Source: Clostridiales bacterium UBA8960 (lineage in GTDB: Bacteria > Bacillota > Clostridia > Peptostreptococcales > Acidaminobacteraceae). Taken from it: 5,121 nucleotides of DNA. The DNA is taken from NCBI GenBank assembly GCA_003482695.1, contig DMYC01000204.1, positions 10,256 through 15,376 of the forward strand. Reading direction: 5' to 3'. This document shows, piece by piece, positions 1 through 5,121 of this stretch. The position numbers and the translations under genes were made by a program. The notes under the pieces were generated by a model. That model had not been told where the DNA came from. It made no database searches and saw only the letters and a list, made by a program, of their open reading frames with translations. The stretch's first letter is position 1, and every line of letters begins with the position of its first letter.

Positions 1-327
1 ACAGGTGCCAATATCTTTTTTTGTCGCCTCAAGTATAAATCTTTCGCCTTCATATCCGACGACTTTGTGGCAGGTGTCGTGGTCGCTACACAAAATGGCG
101 TAATAGTGAGGTGCAATAATCATTCTTCCGAAATAACCTGCAAGCCCCTCCATCTTATCTGCAACCGAAAAACCGTCTTCCACAAATCTGAATTCTATTT
201 TACCTGCTGCGACGACAGGTCTAGCATTTAGAATAGAATCTAGGTAGGTTCGATCTGCTTCTGATAAACTTTTGTGTTTGTATTCTCTTGCAGAATGTCT
301 CTTTTCAGCTAGCTTTAGCGCATTCAT
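1..327 (-). CDS. Nitroreductase family protein (partial; 3' end beyond left edge)
   Basis: The reverse strand from the ATG at 327-325 stays open for 109 codons to the window edge, so only the N-terminal part of the protein is seen. The start is well supported: AAGGAGG (plus-strand 333-339) lies 5 nt upstream. The N-terminus carries the FMN-phosphate-binding pattern of nitroreductases, R-H-S-A-R-E-Y at residues 10-16. Later come Y-E-G-E-R-F-I-L-E-A-T (about 92-102) and I-G-T-C at the very end. These match the stretch before the 'GIGTCW' segment of the TM1586-type putative nitroreductases. Such proteins are cytoplasmic flavoproteins that use NAD(P)H to reduce nitro or quinone compounds; the real substrate is unknown. 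The gene diverges from the signalling gene to its right and is unlikely to share its function. Family assignment is fairly sure; specificity is not. Confidence 0.85.
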   Translation of the reverse strand, partial: MNALKLAEKRHSAREYKHKSLSEADRTYLDSILNARPVVAAGKIEFRFVEDGFSVADKMEGLAGYFGRMIIAPHYYAILCSDHDTCHKVVGYEGERFILEATKKDIGTC

Positions 328-370
328 AAGACCCTCCTTAAACATAGCGATGCAACATTGATTACTATTT

Positions 371-400
371 ATCATACCCGAATGATTTAAGGTTAATCAA
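371..400 (-). promoter_or_regulatory. Predicted sigma-A-type promoter for the nitroreductase gene
   Basis: Read on the minus strand, TTGATT (plus 400-395) and TATGAT (plus 376-371) are separated by 18 nt. Each is close to the vegetative consensus (TTGACA / TATAAT). Transcription would start near 364, giving a leader of about 35-40 nt that contains the strong AAGGAGG ribosome site. This is assigned by eye, without experimental support. Confidence 0.55.
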
Positions 401-420
401 ATTCAAAAAAATGGTATAAT
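392..420 (+). promoter_or_regulatory. Predicted extended -10 promoter for the signalling/envelope operon
   Basis: TGGTATAAT at 412-420 is a perfect -10 hexamer (TATAAT, 415-420) preceded by the TGn extension. The -35 region 16-17 nt upstream is poor (TTAATC at 393-398 or GTTAAT at 392-397), as is usual for extended -10 promoters. The start point would be near 427, giving a leader of about 60 nt before the ATG at 488. The -35 region overlaps that of the divergent minus-strand promoter. No other good promoter is seen before the downstream genes, so this one probably serves the whole plus-strand cluster. Confidence 0.6.
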
Positions 421-473
421 AATAGTTACGGTGGTATATATATAAGTAATGTGTTTTTACCTTAAAAATCGAT

Positions 474-481
474 AAGAGAGG
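474..481 (+). promoter_or_regulatory. Ribosome binding site that decides the sensor start
   Basis: AAGAGAGG at 474-481 lies 6 nt before the ATG at 488 but only 3 nt before the in-frame GTG at 485. The spacing favours ATG 488 as the true start, so the protein begins M-K-K-D rather than one codon earlier. Confidence 0.6.
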
Positions 482-487
482 TTCGTG

Positions 488-1048
488 ATGAAAAAGGATT
501 CAAAATATATATGGTTAGCGCTAAGTGTAATTTTGATCATTTCGTTTTCTGTCATCTCATTTTCTGAGACAGAGCCGATAAACATTGAAAATATATTCGA
601 GAATATTGGTTCGGTCATGTTGATCATCGATCCGATAAACGGAGATATTATCAATGCAAATCGTGCTGCAGCACAATTTTATGGCTATTCAGTAGATGAA
701 CTGACGCAAATGAAGATACAACAAATCAACAATTTGACACCTGGTGAAATTCAAATTGAAATGACCAGAGCGATTACTCAGGAACGTACCTATTTTAATT
801 TTGAACACAAATTGAAAGATGGCAGCATTCGCTATGTGGAGGTTTATTCATACCCATTTGAAAATGAAAAGTCGGAAAACTTATTGCTATCTACTGTATA
901 TGATATAACACCGAGACTTTTGGCTGAAAAAAAATCATTGCAAAATAGAGTTGTAATTTACATACTGGCAGCATTGTTGATCATTTCTTTATCGATTGCG
1001 TTCGTATTCGTAAAAAAGGCACATGATAAGACTATAGCCTATAGTTAA
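488..1048 (+). CDS. Membrane-anchored PAS sensor protein (N-terminal piece of a split GGDEF/HD-GYP gene)
   Basis: This encodes 186 residues from ATG 488. Hydrophobic helix 1 spans about residues 7-26, a PAS domain about 34-146, and helix 2 about 155-175, followed by a short basic tail. The PAS domain shows the usual I-I-D-P...I-I-N-A-N-R-A-A core, F-Y-G-Y-S, K-D-G-S-I-R and a closing Y-D-I-T-P. With two helices flanking it, the PAS domain is predicted to lie outside the membrane and to sense an extracytoplasmic cue; this topology is inferred. The reading frame ends at TAA 1046-1048, just after K-T-I-A-Y-S, where a PAS-to-PAS linker normally continues. The next open frame is in the same phase and carries the missing output domains. 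The piece alone has no catalytic domain, so it is probably the 5' half of a broken, or possibly read-through, 754-residue protein. A genuine stand-alone sensor is the less likely alternative. Confidence 0.75.
   Translation: MKKDSKYIWLALSVILIISFSVISFSETEPINIENIFENIGSVMLIIDPINGDIINANRAAAQFYGYSVDELTQMKIQQINNLTPGEIQIEMTRAITQERTYFNFEHKLKDGSIRYVEVYSYPFENEKSENLLLSTVYDITPRLLAEKKSLQNRVVIYILAALLIISLSIAFVFVKKAHDKTIAYS
1046..1048 (+). other. In-frame TAA interrupting the sensor/c-di-GMP gene
   Basis: The TAA lies at codon 187 counted from ATG 488, and the frame on both sides is identical (485 and 1052 differ by 189 codons). Before it is A-Y-S and after it R-L-Q-N-L-F-D-N-M. Many PAS proteins read S-E-x-R/L-x-N-L-F-x-N-M at this junction, so the stop stands where a glutamate (GAA) is expected. 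A single G-to-T change would explain it; CAA or AAA origins are also possible. No ribosome site is visible just upstream of the following frame. Confidence 0.75.
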
Positions 1049-1051
1049 CGA

Positions 1052-2752
1052 TTGCAAAATCTTTTCGACAATATGAATGAAGGATTTGCAATTCACGAAG
1101 TGTTTTGTGATTCAGATGGAAATCCAGTAGATTACGCGTTCTTAGAGGTCAATAAAGCGTTTGAAGTCATTACACAATTAAAGTCAGAGGTGATTAAAGG
1201 CAAACGCATCACAGAAATACTGCCAAATACAGAAAAAGTCTGGATAGAGAAATATGGAAAAGTTGCACTGACAGGAGTGAGCGATCATTTTGTCAATTAT
1301 TCAGGTGAACTCGACAAGTATTTTTCAGTGAGTGTCTACAGCCCGAGCAAAAACCAGTTTGCAACGTTGTTCACCGATGTTTCTGACATAAAACGCCTTG
1401 AAAAAATTCTAAGTCAAGAAAAGAATCTGTTGCTAACGACGCTTCACGCATTGGTGGATGGCGTCATATCTACAGATGAAAACGGTAGAATTGACATGAT
1501 GAATCCCGCGGCTGAAGAATTGACGGGATGGCAAGCGATTGAGGCGAAAGGTGAATCTCTGGAAGAGGTCTTTTGCATAAGGCAAGAAAAGAATATATTG
1601 TTAACGCAAAAGGGAGGCAATGTAATCCCTATAGAATATGCAGCTTCACCCATTATAGACCATACTGAAACATCGCGAGGTCATGTCATTATTTTCAGAG
1701 ATTACACAGAAAAGCTTGAAAAAGAAGAGCGCATCTTATATTTAAGCTATCATGATCAGTTGACGGGCCTCTACAATAGACGTTTTTTCGAGGAAGAAAG
1801 CATTCGACTTAATACAGCGCGAAACTTGCCATTAACTTTAGCGGTATGTGACGTTAATGGATTAAAGCTTACAAATGACGCATTTGGTCATTTGGCCGGC
1901 GATGAGTTGCTTAAGAAGATATCTGAAATTTTGAGAGTGGAGTGTCGATCGGATGACATCATCGCACGAATTGGAGGAGACGAGTTCGCGATTATTTTGC
2001 CTAAAACGGACGCCCACGATGCAGAGAATATTGTAAGCAGAATATACGAAGCAACCCAACTAAACTCGGTCAACCATATCATCTTGTCGATTTCTATCGG
2101 TTGGAGCGTTAAAACGGATATGAGACAAAGTATGGAAGATGTATTCGTTAGTGCTGAAGAAATGATGTATCGCAGAAAACTGACCGAAAGTCAAAGTATG
2201 CGAAATCAGACCATCAAAACAATTTTAAATACTTTGTATACGCAAAATCAACGTGAGCAAGCACATTCAGAGCGCGTCAGTAAGATTTCAGTTGAGATAG
2301 GTCGCGCATTGGGTTTTGAGTACAATATGATTAAAGACCTTGAAACGGCATCACTGATGCATGACATCGGAAAAATCGTACTTGATACGGCACTTTTGAC
2401 GAAATCAGGTGAGATAACGGATAAAGAATATGAAGAAATTAAAAGGCATCCAGAGTGCAGTTATCAAATTCTGAAATCTGTGGACCAGTATTCAGACCTT
2501 GCCGACTATGTCCTTTCACATCATGAGCACTGGGATGGCAAAGGTTACCCAAGAGGGCTAGTGGGGGATGAAATCCCTTTGATCTCTAGAATCATTACAG
2601 TTGCTGATGCGTATGATTCCATGACAACCGATCGACCTTACAGAAAAGCCATGAGTAAAGAAGAGGCTTTAGACGAGTTGTCACGATGCGCGGGCAGTCA
2701 GTTTGATTCAAACATCGTGAATGTTTTTATAAAGCTTGATATTGAGTCGTGA
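1052..2752 (+). CDS. PAS-PAS-GGDEF-HD-GYP cyclic-di-GMP turnover protein (C-terminal piece of split gene)
   Basis: This encodes 566 residues if counted from the TTG at 1052; the first ATG is at 1073. Neither start has a visible ribosome site, so it probably continues the upstream frame across the TAA. Two PAS domains (about 1-115 and 127-222) precede a GGDEF domain (about 228-380). That domain has H-D-Q-L-T-G-L-Y-N-R at 234-243, metal-ligand D267, an exact GGDEF at 308-312, and an inhibitory RxxD site at 299-302 with the canonical 5-residue spacing. An HD-GYP domain follows (about 395-560), with H405, H437-D438-I-G-K, H466, HHEHWDGKGYP at 490-500 and D519. By family, GGDEF makes c-di-GMP from two GTP and HD-GYP hydrolyses it. 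All key residues are present for both, so both activities are possible. The piece has no membrane segment, so it would be cytoplasmic if made separately. The stop lies 11 nt before the LTA-synthase-like gene. Confidence 0.88.
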   Translation: MQNLFDNMNEGFAIHEVFCDSDGNPVDYAFLEVNKAFEVITQLKSEVIKGKRITEILPNTEKVWIEKYGKVALTGVSDHFVNYSGELDKYFSVSVYSPSKNQFATLFTDVSDIKRLEKILSQEKNLLLTTLHALVDGVISTDENGRIDMMNPAAEELTGWQAIEAKGESLEEVFCIRQEKNILLTQKGGNVIPIEYAASPIIDHTETSRGHVIIFRDYTEKLEKEERILYLSYHDQLTGLYNRRFFEEESIRLNTARNLPLTLAVCDVNGLKLTNDAFGHLAGDELLKKISEILRVECRSDDIIARIGGDEFAIILPKTDAHDAENIVSRIYEATQLNSVNHIILSISIGWSVKTDMRQSMEDVFVSAEEMMYRRKLTESQSMRNQTIKTILNTLYTQNQREQAHSERVSKISVEIGRALGFEYNMIKDLETASLMHDIGKIVLDTALLTKSGEITDKEYEEIKRHPECSYQILKSVDQYSDLADYVLSHHEHWDGKGYPRGLVGDEIPLISRIITVADAYDSMTTDRPYRKAMSKEEALDELSRCAGSQFDSNIVNVFIKLDIES

Positions 2753-2757
2753 AGAGG
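2752..2757 (+). promoter_or_regulatory. Ribosome binding site for the LTA-synthase-like gene
   Basis: AAGAGG overlaps the last base of the preceding stop codon and lies 6 nt before ATG 2764. This supports the chosen start and suggests co-transcription, perhaps with translational coupling. Confidence 0.55.
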
Positions 2758-2763
2758 CGTTGA

Positions 2764-4746
2764 ATGAGAAAAGACATTTTATTGGCATACTGGGTTGTTG
2801 CATTGACATATTTGGAAACATTGATGCGACTTGCAAATGGAGGGGTGTTTTTAACACCGAGTTTATATATCGGTCTAGTTTTCAATTTATCGATCATATT
2901 GATATTTTTTAGCTTAACCGAATGGATTGGTTCCAAACGCATCTATTTGATTATGCATTTTGTTTTTATGATGCTGTGCAGTCTTTTGTTTGCCTCACAA
3001 TTTGTATATTTTCAATTGATGCGCACGTATTATTCCGTGTACTCAGCGGGTAATACAGGTCGAGCGCTCGAGTTTATCGATATAGCGATAAAGGCTACAA
3101 GAACGCATGCAGGCACTGTTTTTCTTTTGCTTTTACCTTGCATTGCGATGCCTTTAGTCTTAAGAGGCTGGTTGGGATTAAAACGTCATAAAAGGCTAGG
3201 ATTCGTTTTGTTGGGGGTGGGGGTTGCCTTATATCTTTCGGGATTGCTCCTCATCCATGTTGGCGACCGTTCTGAAAATTCACCATACAACGTCTATTAC
3301 AACATGAATTATCCTGAGTTTTCAGTCAATAATATTGGACTGATTACGACGATTAGAGTCGACATCAAGCGCATATTGTTTAGTTGGTCGCCAAGTCTTG
3401 AGTCAACCGATATCGATGTAACCATAGAAACAGAACCTGCCATAGTTGAAGAAACGACTGAAAAGGTGGTTGAAGTTACACCAAAACCGACGACTTATAA
3501 TATTTTGACGATCGATTTTGAAGCACTGAAAGCACAAACAAAAGACAAAATTTTAATGGATATGCATGATTATTTTAGCAGCATCGAAGCGACAGAGCAA
3601 AATGACATGACTGGGGTTTATAAAGACTATAATCTCGTATTCATTACGGCAGAAGGGTTTTCACATTTAGCCGTCAGAGAGGATGTTACACCGACGCTTT
3701 ACAAAATGATGCATCAAGGCATCTTTTTCAAAGAATTTTATACACCGATTTGGGGTGTGAGCACATCTGATGGTGAATACGTTGCAACGACGGGCTTATT
3801 ACCCAAAAGTGGCGTGTGGAGCTACAGATACTCCAGAAACAATCATATGCCATTTGCCATGGGCAATCAACTTAAAGCGCTTGGCTATGATACCAAAGCG
3901 TATCACAATCACACATACACCTACTATGACCGTCACTTAACACATCCCAATATGGGATATGCGTATAAAGGTATTGGTAATGGACTCATACTTGAGGACA
4001 CATGGCCAAGATCAGATCTGGAAATGCTAGAGGTGTCACTCCCTGAGTATATACATTCAGAGCGTTTTCACGCTTATTATATGACAGTCAGCGGACACAT
4101 GTTTTATGATGTAAGTGGAAACCAGATGGCTGCCAAAAACTATCCCCTCGTGAAGCATTTAGACTATTCAGAACCGGTAAAGGAATATCTTGCCACACAA
4201 ATCGAACTCGATCGCGCCATGGCTTATTTGCTGGAAGCTTTAGAAGAAAGTGATAAACTGGACCGTACATTGATTGTCATCAGTTCAGATCATTATCCAT
4301 ACGGACTTGCGCACGCTGAAATTGAAGAACTAAATGGTGGACCGGTTGACAAAGTATTTGAGCTATATAGGAATGCGCTGATTATGTACTCGGGAAATAT
4401 GAAACCTATGGTGGTGGAAAAACCCGCATCAAGTTTGGACATATTACCGACCTTGTCGAACATGATGGGCATCGCATACGATTCAAGATTAGTGATGGGA
4501 AAAGACATTTTTTCCAGTGCAAGCCCACTTGTGGTATTCAACAATCAAAGTTTCATAACGGGCGAAGGAAGGTACAATACGGCCACGAAAGTCTTTACAA
4601 AGACAGGCGATGCAGATGATGAAACGGTTTTAACGCACCGAAACGAGGTTTCCCAAAAGATAAGCGCCATGTTTTATTATTCATCAAAAATACTCGAAAA
4701 AAACTACTACGATGAGGTGCTTAATGATACGAATCGAAAAAATTGA
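2764..4746 (+). CDS. LTA synthase family protein (membrane phosphoglycerol transferase / sulfatase superfamily)
   Basis: This complete protein has 660 residues, close to the usual 600-700 for LtaS-type enzymes. Five hydrophobic helices are predicted (about 5-22, 30-52, 59-83, 117-135, 145-165). A Thr/Glu/Pro-rich linker (about 213-243) follows, then an extracellular sulfatase-fold domain (about 288-590). Expected active-site positions are present: E297 in I-T-A-E-G-F-S, the likely nucleophile T334 in G-V-S-T-S-D-G-E-Y, H445 in V-S-G-H-M, and D509-H510 in S-S-D-H-Y-P-Y-G. These correspond by motif to E255, T300, H416 and D475/H476 of Staphylococcus aureus LtaS. The C-terminal S-L-D-I-L-P-T-L-S-N and M-G-K-D-I-F stretches are also typical. 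LtaS enzymes transfer glycerol phosphate from phosphatidylglycerol to a growing lipoteichoic acid chain outside the membrane. The motif style differs from the S. aureus type, so the acceptor and polymer are uncertain. The 3' end overlaps the next gene by 23 nt. Confidence 0.9.
   Translation: MRKDILLAYWVVALTYLETLMRLANGGVFLTPSLYIGLVFNLSIILIFFSLTEWIGSKRIYLIMHFVFMMLCSLLFASQFVYFQLMRTYYSVYSAGNTGRALEFIDIAIKATRTHAGTVFLLLLPCIAMPLVLRGWLGLKRHKRLGFVLLGVGVALYLSGLLLIHVGDRSENSPYNVYYNMNYPEFSVNNIGLITTIRVDIKRILFSWSPSLESTDIDVTIETEPAIVEETTEKVVEVTPKPTTYNILTIDFEALKAQTKDKILMDMHDYFSSIEATEQNDMTGVYKDYNLVFITAEGFSHLAVREDVTPTLYKMMHQGIFFKEFYTPIWGVSTSDGEYVATTGLLPKSGVWSYRYSRNNHMPFAMGNQLKALGYDTKAYHNHTYTYYDRHLTHPNMGYAYKGIGNGLILEDTWPRSDLEMLEVSLPEYIHSERFHAYYMTVSGHMFYDVSGNQMAAKNYPLVKHLDYSEPVKEYLATQIELDRAMAYLLEALEESDKLDRTLIVISSDHYPYGLAHAEIEELNGGPVDKVFELYRNALIMYSGNMKPMVVEKPASSLDILPTLSNMMGIAYDSRLVMGKDIFSSASPLVVFNNQSFITGEGRYNTATKVFTKTGDADDETVLTHRNEVSQKISAMFYYSSKILEKNYYDEVLNDTNRKN
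4714..4719 (+). promoter_or_regulatory. Ribosome binding site for the acyltransferase-like gene, inside the upstream coding region
   Basis: GAGGTG lies 4 nt before ATG 4724 and matches the anti-Shine-Dalgarno complement GGAGGTGAT in the right register. It sits within the last codons of the LTA-synthase-like gene and supports the overlapping start. Confidence 0.6.
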
Positions 4747-5121
4747 ATCTAAGAAAGATTTTAAGGTATTTGCGGCATTTGCGAATCGTCTGTATTCAGA
4801 GAATCCTTACTATGTACCTGAACTTGTCTCAGATGTTTTGGCATCTATGAACCCTAAGTCAAATCCAGCTTTCGAGTTTTGTGATGTGGCTTATTACCTT
4901 GCATATAATCATTCAAATGAAGTCGTTGGTCGGCTCGGTGTTATATTAAACCGCAAAAGCAATCAAAAGTGGAATCAAAAATATGTTCGGTTTACAAGTT
5001 TCGATTTTGTTGATGACTATGCGGTGTCAAGCGCTTTGCTTGAAACAGGCATAGCTTGGGCTAAAGAACATGGAATGGAAACCCTTCATGGACCTTTAGG
5101 ATTTACGGACCTGGACCATCA
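4724..5121 (+). CDS. YghO-like putative N-acyltransferase (partial; 3' end beyond right edge)
   Basis: The frame is open from ATG 4724 to the window end: 132 codons plus 2 bases. The visible N-terminus has F-A-N-R-L-Y-S-E-N-P-Y-Y-V-P-E-L (about 18-33), then N-P-A-F-E-F-C-D-V-A-Y-Y-L-A-Y (about 47-61). V-V-G-R-L-G-V-I (about 67-74), a D-F-V-D-D strand, and L-H-G-P-L-G-F-T-D (about 122-130) follow. This is the pattern of the poorly characterised YghO-type family, predicted to have an acetyltransferase-like GNAT fold: 'lY...dPyyvP', 'npff...', 'vGRi', 'GP.gf.d'. No substrate is known, and the C-terminal half that would carry the rest of the fold is missing. Its start overlaps the LTA-synthase-like gene by 23 nt in another frame, which argues for co-transcription and coupled translation. 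Family membership is moderately sure; acyl transfer is a family-level prediction. Confidence 0.75.
   Translation, partial: MIRIEKIESKKDFKVFAAFANRLYSENPYYVPELVSDVLASMNPKSNPAFEFCDVAYYLAYNHSNEVVGRLGVILNRKSNQKWNQKYVRFTSFDFVDDYAVSSALLETGIAWAKEHGMETLHGPLGFTDLDH

Noticed and set aside
435..444. TATATATATA as an alternative -10 or repeat
   Set aside because: It is a low-complexity AT run with no -35 partner at proper spacing. The TGGTATAAT element just upstream is a much better match.
454..468. TTTTTA-CCT-TAAAAA mini hairpin before the sensor gene
   Set aside because: Six A-U pairs with a 3-nt loop, no GC stem and no following U-tract. It is too weak to be a terminator or a convincing regulatory stem in an AT-rich leader.
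421..487. Possible c-di-GMP riboswitch in the leader of the signalling operon
   Set aside because: The leader from the predicted start is only about 60 nt and AU-rich, with no recognisable paired aptamer core. It is too short for a class I or II c-di-GMP aptamer plus expression platform.
485..490. GTG 485 as start of the PAS sensor gene
   Set aside because: The ribosome site ends at 481, leaving only 3 nt to GTG but 6 nt to ATG 488, so ATG is preferred.
1052..1075. TTG 1052 or ATG 1073 as a natural independent start of the c-di-GMP gene
   Set aside because: No purine-rich ribosome site precedes either codon, and the PAS domain begins right at or before these positions. The frame is better explained as a continuation of the upstream gene, though reinitiation after the TAA cannot be excluded.
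4088..4544. Minus-strand open frames within the LTA-synthase-like gene (4088-4270 and 4293-4544)
   Set aside because: They are short, lack family motifs and ribosome sites, and lie antisense to a well-supported conserved coding region. The same applies to the short antisense frames at 457-654, 1444-1653, 1862-2082 and 2727-2942.
1..5121. tRNA/rRNA genes, CRISPR arrays, insertion sequences, attachment sites or long repeats
   Set aside because: None seen by eye. Apart from the 160-bp divergent region and the 11-nt gap, the window is entirely coding, and no repeated blocks or transposase motifs were found.

Overview
The window is AT-rich (roughly 40% GC by eye), with Shine-Dalgarno sequences before most genes and an LTA-synthase-type membrane enzyme. 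Together these suggest a low-GC Gram-positive (Bacillota), most plausibly a clostridial lineage. The genus cannot be fixed from this sequence alone, and all gene names here rest on motif recognition.

Layout: (1) 1-327, minus strand: 5' part of a nitroreductase-family flavoprotein gene that runs off the left edge. (2) 328-487: a 160-bp divergent intergenic region. It holds a promoter for each direction, and their -35 regions appear to overlap around 392-400. (3) 488-2752, plus strand: what looks like one multidomain signalling gene (TM-PAS-TM-PAS-PAS-GGDEF-HD-GYP), cut by an in-frame TAA at 1046-1048. The 5' piece encodes a membrane-anchored PAS sensor. The 3' piece encodes two PAS domains, a diguanylate cyclase domain with all key motifs, and an HD-GYP phosphodiesterase domain with all key motifs. 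(4) 2764-4746, plus strand: a complete lipoteichoic-acid-synthase-like membrane phosphotransferase/sulfatase-superfamily protein with five predicted N-terminal TM helices and an extracellular catalytic domain. (5) 4724-5121 and beyond, plus strand: 5' part of a YghO-like (GNAT-fold) putative acyltransferase, overlapping the previous gene by 23 nt.

The plus-strand genes are tightly packed (11-nt gap, then a 23-nt overlap) with no visible terminator between them, so they probably form one operon driven by an extended -10 promoter at 412-420. The plausible theme is a membrane sensor that sets local cyclic-di-GMP level, co-transcribed with a cell-envelope polymer enzyme and an acyltransferase. 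The functional link is inference from gene order. The most notable anomaly is the single in-frame stop in the sensor gene. It sits exactly where a PAS-linker glutamate would be expected, and the downstream part has no convincing ribosome-binding site of its own.
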